In this document: one piece after another, positions 40,348-48,928 of the stretch
Position numbering within the stretch: the stretch's first letter is position 1
How the letters are laid out: the number at the start of each line of letters is the position of its first letter
Assembly (NCBI GenBank): GCA_900314885.1
Contig: OMWY01000011.1
Location: 16,558 to 80,557 of the forward strand
Direction of reading: 5' to 3'
DNA from: an uncultured Eubacteriales bacterium
GTDB lineage: Bacteria; Bacillota; Clostridia; Lachnospirales; Lachnospiraceae
Length of the DNA: 64,000 bases
Notes under the pieces: generated by a model
Database searches by the model: none
Told to the model about the DNA's origin: nothing
Seen by the model: only the letters and a program-made list of their open reading frames with translations
Program-made: the position numbers and the translations under genes

Positions 40348-41359
40348 CTTTTTCCTCCTCTTTGCTTATTTCATCCTTGTTGATCTCATCAGCGCTCGCT
40401 AGAATCTTCCTCTTCTTCCCGGTCCTTGCGGCATTATCGGTGAGCTCGATAAATACCTCCTCAAGAGAACGGTTCTCATGGTGCATATCATACATTACAA
40501 GGTTATTTTCCGCACACGCCTTGAAAATATCAGGACGAGGATCATTTTCACCTTCAGCGGTAATAAGGAGCTTCACATGACCGCCCATATCGGAATCGAC
40601 GGTAATTTCCTTAATTCCATCCACAGAATCAAGTGCTCTCATTACATCGCCCTGCTCTCCCTCTATCTCAACATGGATAAGAGCGTTCTTCTCCATCTGC
40701 CTTGCAAGGTTCTCAGGGGTATCCTCAGCGACAAGCTTCCCCTTATTTATAATAATAACCTCATCACAGATAGCGGCTATCTCTGAGAGAATATGCGAAC
40801 TGATCATGATAGTATGGTCCTTCGCCAGATTCCTTACAAGCTGCCTCATCTCAATAATCTGCTTAGGGTCAAGACCTACTGTAGGCTCATCAAGTATAAG
40901 AGCCTTAGGGTTGCCAAGAAGCGCCTGGGCAAGACCTACTCTCTGACGATATCCCTTTGACAGGTGCTTTATAAGGCGTCCCCTTACGTCGGCAGTACGG
41001 GTCAGATTCAGAGCCCTCGTGACCTGGCCTTCCACTTCATCCTTGGGAACTCCCTTAAGCTCAGCTCCAAAACGGAGATATTCATCAACTGTCATGTCCG
41101 GATATACAGGCGGAATCTCAGGCAGGTATCCGACCGCCTTCTTCGCCGCCTCCGGCTCCTCCAAGATGTCATGGCCATCTACTATTACTGTGCCTTCTGT
41201 AGCTGAAATGTAGCCCGTTATAATATTCATAACGGTACTCTTACCGGCTCCGTTAGGCCCAAGGAATCCGAAGACCTTGCCATCTTCAATTGAGAATGAC
41301 AGATGATCCACGGCGAGATTGCCATCGTAGCTTTTCACAAGATCCTTTACTTCTATCAA
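40331..41359 (-). CDS. ABC transporter ATP-binding protein (GldA-like)
   Basis: The 342-residue product has Walker A GPNGAGKST (residues 34-42), signature LSKGYRQRVGLAQALL, Walker B ALILDEPTVGLDP and the switch His in MISSHILSEI. The C-terminal 110 residues form a regulatory extension with a Lys/Glu-rich tail. The start is TTG at 41359, with GGGAGG 8 bases upstream; no ATG is better placed. It heads the operon ATPase-permease-GldG-DUF4340-TtcA-ThrE. Confidence 0.92.
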   Translation of the reverse strand: MIEVKDLVKSYDGNLAVDHLSFSIEDGKVFGFLGPNGAGKSTVMNIITGYISATEGTVIVDGHDILEEPEAAKKAVGYLPEIPPVYPDMTVDEYLRFGAELKGVPKDEVEGQVTRALNLTRTADVRGRLIKHLSKGYRQRVGLAQALLGNPKALILDEPTVGLDPKQIIEMRQLVRNLAKDHTIMISSHILSEIAAICDEVIIINKGKLVAEDTPENLARQMEKNALIHVEIEGEQGDVMRALDSVDGIKEITVDSDMGGHVKLLITAEGENDPRPDIFKACAENNLVMYDMHHENRSLEEVFIELTDNAARTGKKRKILASADEINKDEISKEEEKDESDL

Positions 41360-41428
41360 AGCTATAGCCTCCCATGTTTCTTTCTATGTTTATACCGCTT
41401 ACGCGATATATGAATGCCACAGACTATG

Positions 41429-41457
41429 ATAATACGTAATAGTGAAGAAAATGTGAA
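41429..41457 (-). promoter_or_regulatory. Predicted promoter of the ABC operon
   Basis: On the minus strand TTCACA (41452-41457) and TATTAT (41429-41434) are spaced by 17 bases, about 65 bases before the TTG start. Confidence 0.6.
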
Positions 41458-41471
41458 ATCCCGGAAATTTC

Positions 41472-41936
41472 TCAATATTCTATAGCGTATATAAAGCATA
41501 TCGGGTATCTGACGTAGTCTATCTCAAGTGATTTATCGGTGTCATCGATATCCGTAAGCGACCCGCTTATCCATCGGTAATTGCCGCGGATTCCGTCATT
41601 CTTAAGCATTTCCTGCTCGCTGTTACGTTCAAAGAAGAGTATGGATATCACAAAGAGTCCCTTGCGCTCCGTCTTCTTAGGCGGCAACTCGCGCAAGCTC
41701 TCATGGAGCGCCCGGATCTTCCCATCAAGCTCTGTCGATAGCTCATCAGATATTTCGGCCGGATGAACAGTATCCACGGTTTCTTCGTCCATACGTTCAT
41801 CAAAGCCCGAAAGTGCGTCAAAGGGCATGAAGAGCTTTGCCCGTTTTGACCGCGGCATCTTCTGATGCCTTACAGAGAAGTCGTCATTTATATGCTCGGG
41901 ACGCTTTTTATTAATTATCGCCCTATAGTCTGTCAT
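41472..41936 (-). CDS. YolD-like protein
   Basis: The 154-residue product has the opening MPRSKRAKLFMPFDALSGFDE (starting about residue 27), characteristic of YolD-like proteins found beside Y-family polymerases in Firmicutes. The rest is an acidic middle and a beta-rich C-terminal part. It overlaps the upstream polymerase by four bases (ATGA), which points to coupled expression. YolD proteins are thought to accompany translesion polymerases, but the mechanism is not established. Confidence 0.78.
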   Translation of the reverse strand: MTDYRAIINKKRPEHINDDFSVRHQKMPRSKRAKLFMPFDALSGFDERMDEETVDTVHPAEISDELSTELDGKIRALHESLRELPPKKTERKGLFVISILFFERNSEQEMLKNDGIRGNYRWISGSLTDIDDTDKSLEIDYVRYPICFIYAIEY

Positions 41937-43312
41937 GATCTGTGTCCTCCGATCTGCTTATTTCTTGTTATCGTCATGGCGCCGTCACTTAAGTTCATGC
42001 CGCGGAGCAGGGAATTCGCCCCATACTTTGCTCTCACCGAAAGCACTGCCTGTTCGAGTTTTTTCTCTTTTTCAAGTTTATCATAATCATGGAAGATGTC
42101 AAACTGGTAATTTATCGCATCCTCCGGCATTACGTTATTCAGCGTTACGAAAATGCGCCGTATCTGAAGCCCCGGCTTTGTTATGCGGGCATACAGGCGG
42201 CCTGCCGTATCAATAATCACGGAAGCGTACGAAATATAGGTACCGAAGCGCTCCGTGCCGTATGAATATCCGGGTACTGTTTTTCCATAGTAGTTTAGCT
42301 TCTTTTCACCTTCATAATCGGGAGAGCATATCTCATAACCGATATACATGGTCATGGAATCACTCGCCAGATGCTCTCCTATAAGCTGCAGCGCCAATAT
42401 TTCCGCCTGTTCTTTCACCGCAAGAAGGGCCATATCATAGTCGTAAGGCCTTGGAAGTACCTGGCCGTTAGAAAGCGAACGGTTTCCGGTATGATAGCTC
42501 TTTATATCCTCCATAGTGCACGACTCGAGCCCCCACGCGTGATCTATAATAAGCTCACCATTTACGCCAAAGAGCTCATAAAAAAGCTCTTCGTTCTTGA
42601 GGGACATATTCGCGATATCTCCCATGGTGTACATGCCGTGCTTATAAAGCTTCCTTGAGATGCCACCCGCTATCTGCCAGAAGTCGGTTATCGGCATATG
42701 GCCCCATAGGAGCTTGCGGTATTCTTCCTCATTAAGGGAGGCTATGCGCACCCCGTTCTCATCGGCAGGTAGGTGCTTCGCAACTATGTCCATGGCGATT
42801 TTCGACAGGTAGAGGTTGTTGCCGATTCCACACGTCGCGGTTATTCCCGTTTCCTTTAAAATGTCCTTAACGACCATCATGGCAAGCGAAGCCGGTGACA
42901 TGGCATAGAGCTCCTTATATGGTTCTATGTCAATAAATACCTCGTCCACGGAATACACATGAATATCTTCAGCCGAAAAATATTGCAGATATACGGAATA
43001 CACCCTGGCGGAATACTCTATATACCTTGACATATGGGGGCAGGCTATAATGTAGTCTATATGTCGCCCGAGTCTCGCCTCGGCAAGCTTTATCTTCTCC
43101 TTCGCCTCATAGAGCCTCGGTCTTCCCGGAACACCGAGCGCCTTAAGAGAAGGCGACACGGCGAGGCAAATGGTGCCGTCGGTCCTTGACTCATCAGCTA
43201 CAAGAAGGTTAGCCGTGAGCGGGTCGAGGCCTCTAGTGACGCACTCTACCGAGGCGTAAAATGACTTCAGGTCTATGGCAAGAAATAAATGATCCCTACT
43301 GTTCTCATTCAT
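41933..43312 (-). CDS. Y-family DNA polymerase (UmuC/UvrX-like)
   Basis: Y-family enzymes copy past damaged bases with low fidelity. The 459-residue product has the catalytic FLAIDLKSFYASVECV (residues 10-25), the second acidic motif YSVDEVFIDI, the helix-hairpin region (LYKHGMYTMGDIANM), and a little-finger domain. The family call UvrX/YqjW-like fits the partner YolD gene. It is driven by a strong promoter at 43356-43384 whose spacer contains an inverted repeat. No LexA-type CGAAC-N4-GTTCG box was seen. Confidence 0.92.
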   Translation of the reverse strand: MNENSRDHLFLAIDLKSFYASVECVTRGLDPLTANLLVADESRTDGTICLAVSPSLKALGVPGRPRLYEAKEKIKLAEARLGRHIDYIIACPHMSRYIEYSARVYSVYLQYFSAEDIHVYSVDEVFIDIEPYKELYAMSPASLAMMVVKDILKETGITATCGIGNNLYLSKIAMDIVAKHLPADENGVRIASLNEEEYRKLLWGHMPITDFWQIAGGISRKLYKHGMYTMGDIANMSLKNEELFYELFGVNGELIIDHAWGLESCTMEDIKSYHTGNRSLSNGQVLPRPYDYDMALLAVKEQAEILALQLIGEHLASDSMTMYIGYEICSPDYEGEKKLNYYGKTVPGYSYGTERFGTYISYASVIIDTAGRLYARITKPGLQIRRIFVTLNNVMPEDAINYQFDIFHDYDKLEKEKKLEQAVLSVRAKYGANSLLRGMNLSDGAMTITRNKQIGGHRS

Positions 43313-43355
43313 GCTTCCTCACAAATTCCACTGAATAAATATCTTCTTACACGGT

Positions 43356-43384
43356 ATTTTAGCATAGAAATATTATGCTGTCAA
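43356..43384 (-). promoter_or_regulatory. Promoter of the Y-polymerase operon with inverted repeat in the spacer
   Basis: On the minus strand TTGACA (43379-43384) and TAAAAT (43356-43361) are spaced by 17 bases. AGCATA (43361-43366) and TATGCT (43374-43379) form an inverted repeat with 7 bases between, almost filling the spacer; a repressor could bind there. Confidence 0.7.
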
Positions 43385-43445
43385 CCCTGTTTTCGCAAAA
43401 TATGTGTAGTATTATTATTCATTTGATCATTTATTACAATAGCTA

Positions 43446-43474
43446 TGGAAAAATTTACAGGGATTTGATATAAT
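43446..43474 (+). promoter_or_regulatory. Possible promoter of the glycosyltransferase-like gene
   Basis: TATAAT at 43469-43474 is perfect; the -35 at 17-base spacing is TGGAAA (43446-43451), a moderate match. Confidence 0.5.
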
Positions 43475-43506
43475 TGCTATTAAAAGAAAAGAAAGAGGGT
43501 ATTACC

Positions 43507-44643
43507 ATGGAGCTTTCTGTTTGTATGCTTGTGAAAGATCACGCAGCACAGCTTACTGAGTCGCTACCTGCGATAAAGGATGCCTTTGGGCATTTTGGTG
43601 ATGAGGTTGAACTTGTAATTACGGACCTTGGATCGACAGACGGCTCAATCGAGCTTGAGCGGCTGTTTACCGATAAGGTTTTCCCCTATAATTACCGGGG
43701 AGATATTTCCTCTGCCGGAAATTACTGCGTAAAAAAAGCCGAGAGCGACAGAATTCTGTTCTTAAACCCTGAAGATAAGCTTAAATTCATATCCGATGAA
43801 AAATACAGGGCTTTATTGGCTCAGATTGATTCTCTTCCTATGTCCGTAGGAAGGATAATGGTGTATAACACCTACCTTAAGGATGACGTTAAAATGCAGT
43901 ACCCTGATAACTCTCCGCGCATTTTCAACAGGCAGAATATGATTTTTAAAGGAAAAAAATCTGCTGTCTTGCAGTACAAATCAAAGACAGGCAAGGGCGG
44001 GAGTCAGGTTACATATTATTCCACCGAAATAATGACCGACAGATACATTCCAAAGCTTACAAGTGAAGAAAAGGCGCGCGAAACCGCCTATAACAATACC
44101 ATAAAAATAGCCGACACCGTTATAGAGAAAGAGACACCAAAAAAATATTATGACCTTGGCAAGACCGAATATGTCTGTGGTGAGTACAATGACTGCTTCA
44201 GATACCTGCTTCACGCCATGGAGCTCTTTACCGATAAGGATTACATGAATACATGGTATCTGGAAGATTTGCTTAATACTCTCGCTTATTCCTCAATGAA
44301 AATAAAGCGAGAGAACGATGCCCTCAAGGTTTTGACAAGGGCAAGCGATTTGGAGACAGAATTAAAGCAATCCGCTGATTTTATGTTTGTATATGGGCTT
44401 CTCCAGATGAATACCGCGCATTTTAAGGACGCTGTTAACACCTTCATAAAGGCCACAAAATTACCGGCATCAAGAACTGCCGGAACAAATTCATTTATGG
44501 CATTTTATAACGCCGGAGTGATTTGCGAGGTTACAGGCGACGCAGACAGAGCCACCGCCTTTTATGAGAAATGCGGAGATTATAAACCGGCACTTGAGGG
44601 GCTGGAACGACTGAAAGATCAAGACGAAAAAGCAGGTGGCTGA
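43507..44643 (+). CDS. Glycosyltransferase family 2-like protein with TPR repeats
   Basis: The 378-residue product has a GT2-like N-terminal part (about 1-170): ELSVCMLVKDHAAQL, LVITDLGSTDGS at about 49. The position where GT2 enzymes usually have a DxD reads RILFLNPEDKL, so the metal-binding Asp pair is not clear. The C-terminal part (about 200-370) has helical repeats like TPRs (YDLGKTEYVCGEYNDCFRYL, ADFMFVYGLLQMNTAHFKDA). It may glycosylate a surface polymer or be an inactive relative. The ATG at 43507 follows AGAGGG at 8 bases. No neighbours of obvious function. Confidence 0.75.
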   Translation: MELSVCMLVKDHAAQLTESLPAIKDAFGHFGDEVELVITDLGSTDGSIELERLFTDKVFPYNYRGDISSAGNYCVKKAESDRILFLNPEDKLKFISDEKYRALLAQIDSLPMSVGRIMVYNTYLKDDVKMQYPDNSPRIFNRQNMIFKGKKSAVLQYKSKTGKGGSQVTYYSTEIMTDRYIPKLTSEEKARETAYNNTIKIADTVIEKETPKKYYDLGKTEYVCGEYNDCFRYLLHAMELFTDKDYMNTWYLEDLLNTLAYSSMKIKRENDALKVLTRASDLETELKQSADFMFVYGLLQMNTAHFKDAVNTFIKATKLPASRTAGTNSFMAFYNAGVICEVTGDADRATAFYEKCGDYKPALEGLERLKDQDEKAGG

Positions 44644-44658
44644 TACCACCTGCTTTTT
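44627..44658. terminator. Bidirectional terminator
   Basis: A perfect 13-bp inverted repeat (44627-44639 with 44646-44658) begins with AAAAA and ends with TTTTT, so it works on both strands. It overlaps the end of the glycosyltransferase-like gene and follows the small membrane-protein gene on the other strand. Confidence 0.88.
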
Positions 44659-44659
44659 A

Positions 44660-44989
44660 TTACTCATCTTCTTTTTTTTCTGCTGAATCAGAATCTTCCT
44701 TCTCATCATCGCTGTTGAAGAAGTCATCATCGTAATCTGCGTCAAAGTCATCGTCGAAATCTTCGAGTCTGTCAGGAATGAAAAAATAGTATACAGCATA
44801 CGCGATTGCGGCAACGCACGCTATAGCACCGATAATGGCAAGCACTATGACAAGAGGGCTTGTCTTCCTATCTTCCTCGCTCTTCTTGGATGGAAGTACG
44901 CAGACAGTTTTCGCATTGTCAATCATGCTTCCAACATTTCCCTTCTGGGTCTTAAGAAACTCCTTAAACTTTTCGTATGTCTCGTCCAT
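44660..44989 (-). CDS. Small single-pass membrane protein with acidic tail
   Basis: The 109-residue product has a soluble N-terminal part (about 1-40), one membrane segment (about 45-68) and a strongly acidic Asp/Glu-rich tail with a FDDDFDADYDDDFF stretch near 77. There is no cleavable signal. The ATG at 44989 has AGGAGCGGG upstream; a longer frame to 45061 lacks such a signal. Function is unknown; it is transcribed separately. Confidence 0.65.
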   Translation of the reverse strand: MDETYEKFKEFLKTQKGNVGSMIDNAKTVCVLPSKKSEEDRKTSPLVIVLAIIGAIACVAAIAYAVYYFFIPDRLEDFDDDFDADYDDDFFNSDDEKEDSDSAEKKEDE

Positions 44990-45097
44990 AGTGTCCCGCT
45001 CCTTTTCATAATCTATTATCATTCGCTTCAGCGAATAGGTTCTAGTACAAGAATAACACATTGACTTATTATTTACAAGAGATAATATAAAGTTTTT

Positions 45098-47110
45098 TTA
45101 ATACATAAATATAGAGTCCCTCGCCATATACTTTGGCACTCCCGGAGGAGCGCTTATCGAAAGCAGGCTCCTCGGAATTTCATCAATGAAGCGGGACTGG
45201 TCACTGTATCTCGTCTCACCCCTTAGCATTCTCGCCGCTGCGCCTGACAGATAAAGCTCTTCCTTAGCCCTTGTAATACCGACATAGCAGAGCCTTCTCT
45301 CTTCCTCTATCTCGCTGTCATCACCGGAATTGATACTCATGTATGAAGGGAAAAGACCTTCTTCCATACCTGCGATAAAAACAACAGGGAACTCAAGTCC
45401 CTTGGCTGCGTGAAGAGTCATGAGAAGTACGGAATCCTCATCATCCTTTACATTATCAATATCAGCAACGAGAGATACATCATTTAAAAAAGCCTCGAGA
45501 CTCTTATCTTCATCGCCTGTAGTCATATCGTACTGCTTTACCTTATTTACGAGCTCTTCTATATTTTCTATACGGCTCTCAGCCTCATCGGTATCTTCGG
45601 CCTGAAGCTCGGTGATATACCCCATCTCATCAATGAGGTCAGATACAGTCTCGGTGAGATCTGTATTCTCGGCAAATTCCTGCTTGAAGCGCTCTACAAA
45701 GGCGACAAACTTCGTTATCTTGCCCGCTGCCCTTGAAAGTCCCGGTATAGATTCAACCCTCACGCAGGCCTCATAGAAGCTCATATTGTGAAGAGCCGCG
45801 AAATCAGCTACCTTCTCCTCACTTGCGGCTCCGATTCCACGCTTCGGAACATTTATAATACGTCTTGCGGCCAAATCGTCACTAGGGTTAGCTATAAGCT
45901 TAAGATAAGCTAAAATATCCTTAATCTCACGTCTCTGGTAGAAATTTACTCCGCCGACCATTTTATAGGGAATCCCGGCGTAAATAAAGCGCTCCTCTAT
46001 CACACGCGACTGGGCGTTAGTGCGGTAGAGCACGGCGATATCGCTATAGCGGCGTTTTCCTTCTTCTACCATATTTTTAACAGACATGGCAATGCCGGAA
46101 GCCTCCTTTAGGCCATCCTGGTACTGGGTATAGGTTACCGGTGCGCCTTTCCCTTTATTTGTAAATAGGTACTTACCCTTACGCTCGGTGTTATTTGCGA
46201 TAACCTCATTTGCCGCGTCAAGAATATTCTGGGTCGACCTGTAGTTCTCCTCAAGCTTTATGACCTCAGCGTCGGGATATTCTCCTTCAAAATTAAGGAT
46301 GTTGTGAATATCGGCCCCTCGGAACTTGTAAATGCTCTGGTCCTCATCACCAACTACACAGAGGTTGTGCTCTATAGTGCCGTTTTCATCATGAGTCGCT
46401 AGCTGCTTTAAGAGCTTAAACTGAACCCCGTTCGTGTCCTGGTATTCATCGACAAGGATAAATCTGAAACGGTTCCGATAATACTGAAGAGCCTCTTCAT
46501 TCGCATTAAAAAGCTCAACCGTTTTAAGCAGAAGGTCATCGAAATCGAGGGCGTTATTGCTCTTAAGGCGCTCTTCATATTTCCTGTAAACCTTTGCGTA
46601 CAATTCGTGGTCGCCACCGGCAAGGCCTTTCTTAGCTGAAAACTGCTCGGCACTGATACAGTTATTCTTATTTTTGCTTATCATAGAGAGCATAGCCCGC
46701 TCCGGATACTGCTTAGGGTCTATATTACATTCCTTAAGGATGGCCTTCACTGCCTGCTTGCTGTCATCGGTATCATAAATTGTGAAGTTCGCGCTGTAGC
46801 CTAAGGTATTTATATATCTCCTGAGAATTCTCACGCAGGTCGAGTGAAATGTGGAAACCCATATTGACTCAGCGCCTGTATCCACAAGCTTGTCGACCCT
46901 GTCCCGCATCTCGCCCGCGGCCTTATTCGTGAATGTAAGCGCCAATATGTTCCAGGGATTCACACCGTATTCATCTATGAGATAGGCTATGCGGCGGGTG
47001 AGAACTCTTGTCTTTCCCGAACCGGCTCCGGCGAGGATAAGAAGGGGCCCCGTGAAATGCTTGACTGCCGTAACCTGGGCCGGGTTGAGATCTTTTAATA
47101 TATCTTCCAT
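45098..47110 (-). CDS. pcrA: UvrD/PcrA-type 3'-5' DNA helicase
   Basis: PcrA unwinds DNA in repair and replication-fork processing. The 670-residue product has Walker A GAGSGKTRVL (about 28-37), motif II DEYQD, the motif QTIYKFRGA-like DEDQSIYKFRGAD, and the C-terminal VMTLHAAKGLEFPVVFI equivalent LLMTLHAAKGLEFP and ITRAKEELYL. The family usually extends some 60-80 residues further into a Tudor-like RNA polymerase-binding domain; that part is absent here. The ATG at 47110 follows AGGAG at about 7 bases. It may be PcrA or a close relative. Confidence 0.9.
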   Translation of the reverse strand: MEDILKDLNPAQVTAVKHFTGPLLILAGAGSGKTRVLTRRIAYLIDEYGVNPWNILALTFTNKAAGEMRDRVDKLVDTGAESIWVSTFHSTCVRILRRYINTLGYSANFTIYDTDDSKQAVKAILKECNIDPKQYPERAMLSMISKNKNNCISAEQFSAKKGLAGGDHELYAKVYRKYEERLKSNNALDFDDLLLKTVELFNANEEALQYYRNRFRFILVDEYQDTNGVQFKLLKQLATHDENGTIEHNLCVVGDEDQSIYKFRGADIHNILNFEGEYPDAEVIKLEENYRSTQNILDAANEVIANNTERKGKYLFTNKGKGAPVTYTQYQDGLKEASGIAMSVKNMVEEGKRRYSDIAVLYRTNAQSRVIEERFIYAGIPYKMVGGVNFYQRREIKDILAYLKLIANPSDDLAARRIINVPKRGIGAASEEKVADFAALHNMSFYEACVRVESIPGLSRAAGKITKFVAFVERFKQEFAENTDLTETVSDLIDEMGYITELQAEDTDEAESRIENIEELVNKVKQYDMTTGDEDKSLEAFLNDVSLVADIDNVKDDEDSVLLMTLHAAKGLEFPVVFIAGMEEGLFPSYMSINSGDDSEIEEERRLCYVGITRAKEELYLSGAAARMLRGETRYSDQSRFIDEIPRSLLSISAPPGVPKYMARDSIFMY

Positions 47111-47176
47111 GTTATACTCCTGACTAAAAATCTGCATGTAAAAACCAGCCTTCACATTCTACCATATTTTCATAAA

Positions 47177-47211
47177 AAAATAAAGACAGGCAGACAATTT
47201 TGTCTGCCTGT
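47177..47211 (-). terminator. Terminator after the carbohydrate-binding lipoprotein gene
   Basis: A perfect 12-bp inverted repeat (47186-47197 with 47200-47211) is followed on the minus strand by CTTTATTTTTTT. Confidence 0.85.
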
Positions 47212-47216
47212 TTAAA

Positions 47217-48893
47217 TCACTTGGCGGTTACTGTGCCGTCTTCGGTGCCGTTTACATATACTGTGTAGGTGCTGCCTGACTTGATGTTTTCTTTAGAAGC
47301 GGTAAGGTTTCCGATGCGCTTTACGCTTGTATAGGTTAAAACCGTGTTTCCGGCTGAATCCTTAACAGTTATTTCACTTCCGCTTGATACATTTCCGGAG
47401 AAATTATAGGAAATGTAGCTCTGGCTGCCGCCGGTAGGATTTTCTATCATATCAGCGACTCCGGCTGCTATAAGATTGCCTCCATTAACTTCCATCGCGG
47501 TACCGTAGTCAAGAGCTCCATTACCGCCCTGCTCAGGTCCGTTTACTGTTATGGTACCACCATTTATATAGATATAGCCGTTTGAGTCAAGTCCGTCGCC
47601 TTCTGCGTTGATAACGATATTGCCGCCATTTATTGTCATTATGGAGCCATCATTGTCGCCTGCCATTCCACCGCCGTGGCCACCGCCAAAGCCTCCTTTA
47701 CCTCCGGGACCCATTCCTATAGCGCCACCGCTTGCGTTTCCGTCCCTGTCAGGAGGATTGCCCGAAGGTCTTCCGTTATCGGAATTACTGTCATTATTCG
47801 TGAAGTAATCGTTATTTCTCGTTGTATTTGAATTAGAGCTTGAGCTGTTTGCGCTTGCGGTAGTATTGATTCCGTCATCGCTTGAGGTTATATCAACATC
47901 GCCTCCGTTAACTGTCAGGAAGTTCGCCTCAAATCCTTCGTATGACTGGGTAACCTTGATAGTTCCATCATTTACTGTCATGTAGTAATCAGAATGAAAA
48001 CCGTGGCCATTCTCGGTACATGTAACCGTAATTGTGCCACCATCCACTATAAGATTTTCCTTAGCCTTGACGCCATCATCCTTTACATTAATTGTAAGAG
48101 TTCCATCCTTTATGGCGCAAATGTCCTTGCCGTAAATGCCATCATCCTCAGCGTTTATAATGATGTTGCCGCCGCAGACCTTGAGCTTGTCCTTGCTTGT
48201 GATGCCGTCGTTGTTGTTACCGTTTACCGTAAGAGTTCCGCTTCCGTTAATTGATAGGTCGTCCTTGCTGTAAATAGCTGCTGTGAGCTTTGCGTTGTCC
48301 TCGTCATCGCTGTCATCCCTTTCTGTATCGCTTATCGTATTCTCTGTGCCATCCGCAAGAGTCATGGTAACCTTATCTGCCTGCTTTACGTAGACCGGAG
48401 CTGTAGTCTTGCTGGTAAGAGTCAGACCGTTAAGCACTAACCAGACCTTCTCATCCTTGTCAGCGTTTACGATAATGTTTCCATCATCACATTCGCCCGA
48501 AAGAACATAGGTGCCTGCCTTTGTAATAGTTACAGTTGTTCCGGAAATTTCGACTCCATCAGTACTGTCAGCGCTTACGCCTGAATCTGTAAATGTAATG
48601 GTAGTATAGATTTCACTCTGCCAGTCAGTCTTCGTGTCACTATTGTTGTAGCTTACCTTTGTTACTTCTTCAACCGTATCGCTTGAGCTGCTATCTGTTG
48701 AACTCTCACTTGAATCGCTGTCATCGCTCTCTGTATCCGCGGCATCCGAATCAGAATTCTTAGTCGTATTTGTCTCGGTAGCTGTCTTTGTGCTTGTAGC
48801 GTTTCTTGTCTCGCTGCCGCTGCAGGCTGTAACCATGCTGATAGCTAATACAATTGCGAAAAGTGCGCTCATTCTCTTATTCATTTTCATCAT
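47217..48893 (-). CDS. Cthe_2159-type carbohydrate-binding lipoprotein
   Basis: The 558-residue product has a lipobox VTAC (Cys24), a Ser/Thr/Asp-rich linker (about 25-85) and a long repetitive beta-solenoid with recurring VNGGTITV-like units. WLVLNGLTLTSKTTAPVYV (starting about 154) is typical of the Cthe_2159 family, named after a Clostridium thermocellum protein that binds cellulose and pectin-type polymers. A Gly/Asn-rich loop (about 365-410) interrupts the repeats. It is the last gene in a cluster with DUF4956 and VTC-domain proteins. The ATG at 48893 is preceded by AAGGAG at 8 bases. Confidence 0.85.
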   Translation of the reverse strand: MMKMNKRMSALFAIVLAISMVTACSGSETRNATSTKTATETNTTKNSDSDAADTESDDSDSSESSTDSSSSDTVEEVTKVSYNNSDTKTDWQSEIYTTITFTDSGVSADSTDGVEISGTTVTITKAGTYVLSGECDDGNIIVNADKDEKVWLVLNGLTLTSKTTAPVYVKQADKVTMTLADGTENTISDTERDDSDDEDNAKLTAAIYSKDDLSINGSGTLTVNGNNNDGITSKDKLKVCGGNIIINAEDDGIYGKDICAIKDGTLTINVKDDGVKAKENLIVDGGTITVTCTENGHGFHSDYYMTVNDGTIKVTQSYEGFEANFLTVNGGDVDITSSDDGINTTASANSSSSNSNTTRNNDYFTNNDSNSDNGRPSGNPPDRDGNASGGAIGMGPGGKGGFGGGHGGGMAGDNDGSIMTINGGNIVINAEGDGLDSNGYIYINGGTITVNGPEQGGNGALDYGTAMEVNGGNLIAAGVADMIENPTGGSQSYISYNFSGNVSSGSEITVKDSAGNTVLTYTSVKRIGNLTASKENIKSGSTYTVYVNGTEDGTVTAK

Positions 48894-48928
48894 AGTGATT
48901 CTCCTTTCAAGGCGCCATTGCCTTTAGA

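Noticed and set aside
43313..43440. LexA (SOS) box before the Y-family polymerase
   Set aside because: No CGAAC-N4-GTTCG type sequence was found; the inverted repeat present has a different sequence and spacing.
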